From NCBI GenBank assembly GCA_963727755.1, contig CAVSHN010000011.1:1-64000 (forward strand): a DNA stretch of 64,000 nucleotides. Reading direction: 5' to 3'. The notes below the pieces were generated by a model, which was not told the DNA's origin, made no database searches, and was given only the letters and a program-made list of their open reading frames with translations. The stretch comes from DASYAN01 sp963727755 (GTDB lineage Bacteria; Chloroflexota; Ktedonobacteria; Ktedonobacterales; Ktedonobacteraceae). The position numbers were made by a program, and so were the translations under genes. Every line of letters starts with the position of its first letter. Position 1 is the stretch's first letter. Shown in pieces: positions 63,936 through 64,000 of the stretch.

Positions 63936-64000
63936 AAACTCTTCCCTTCTTTGGGCCAAATAGTTTCTTTGAAGGTAGCATTCCAAGCTTGGCGGTTATA

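Overview
The window most resembles a Chloroflexota chromosome of the Ktedonobacteria type (spore-forming, multicellular, large genomes). This is inferred from gene content: many eukaryote-type Ser/Thr kinases with FHA and zinc-ribbon modules, a PP2C phosphatase, a bPH2-PASTA membrane protein, abundant TnpB and IS110 elements, Helicase_C_3 (XPB-N-like) proteins and nuoACDH genes. No 16S rRNA or marker set is present, so the assignment cannot be made firmer. Base composition is moderate, with AT-rich pockets at 5.2-5.4, 14.2 and 29.7-31.3 kb.

Layout. 0-7 kb is a decay zone: a broken zinc-ribbon membrane protein, then convergent wrecks of a trehalose-6-phosphate synthase and a glycogen-debranching-type glucosidase, then a frameshifted LytR-CpsA-Psr protein. 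7-17.5 kb is accessory: a HicA/HicB/HTH trio, an M24 peptidase, a DnaJ-type CXXCXGXG protein, BrnT/BrnA debris, hisS (frameshifted), a ribbon-helix-helix plus TnpB operon, a 9-bp minisatellite, a GT39-like glycosyltransferase, an orphan HicB and a truncated XRE antitoxin. 17.5-28.3 kb holds gyrA, CvpA-like and bPH2-PASTA membrane proteins, a second decayed TnpB element that ends inside an RlmD/TrmA-like gene, and an ECF sigma/anti-sigma/bactofilin-like set. 28.7-31.1 kb holds tRNA-Leu(UAA) and two related coiled-coil genes with matching leaders. 31.4-37.7 kb holds mnmG (frameshifted near its end), a response regulator/PAS kinase pair and a broken IS110 element. 37.7-41.9 kb is a partial complex I operon (nuoA-C-D-H with a CrgA-like gene inserted and no nuoB). 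41.9-64 kb is the best preserved part: a PP2C phosphatase and TPR kinase, YbaK, a pentapeptide protein, recO, two tRNAs, two Helicase_C_3 proteins, a GAF-GAF HisKA_2 kinase with a response regulator, a kinase/FHA/kinase-FHA cluster, prs and an S9 peptidase.

Themes. (1) About fifteen genes carry frame breaks or stops, all left of 44 kb. Some (otsA, the debranching enzyme) are truly decayed. Others (hisS, mnmG, rlmD) are housekeeping genes with a single break, which raises the question of sequence error. (2) Phosphosignalling genes dominate the right half and probably form a kinase-phosphatase-FHA network. (3) The most distinctive local system is the RHH-TnpB operon at 12.7-14.2 kb. Its sigma70-like promoter overlaps a perfect 22-bp palindrome and is placed so that the message would be leaderless, which suggests an autoregulated TnpB. 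The TnpB itself lacks the usual RuvC-II glutamate and the zinc finger.
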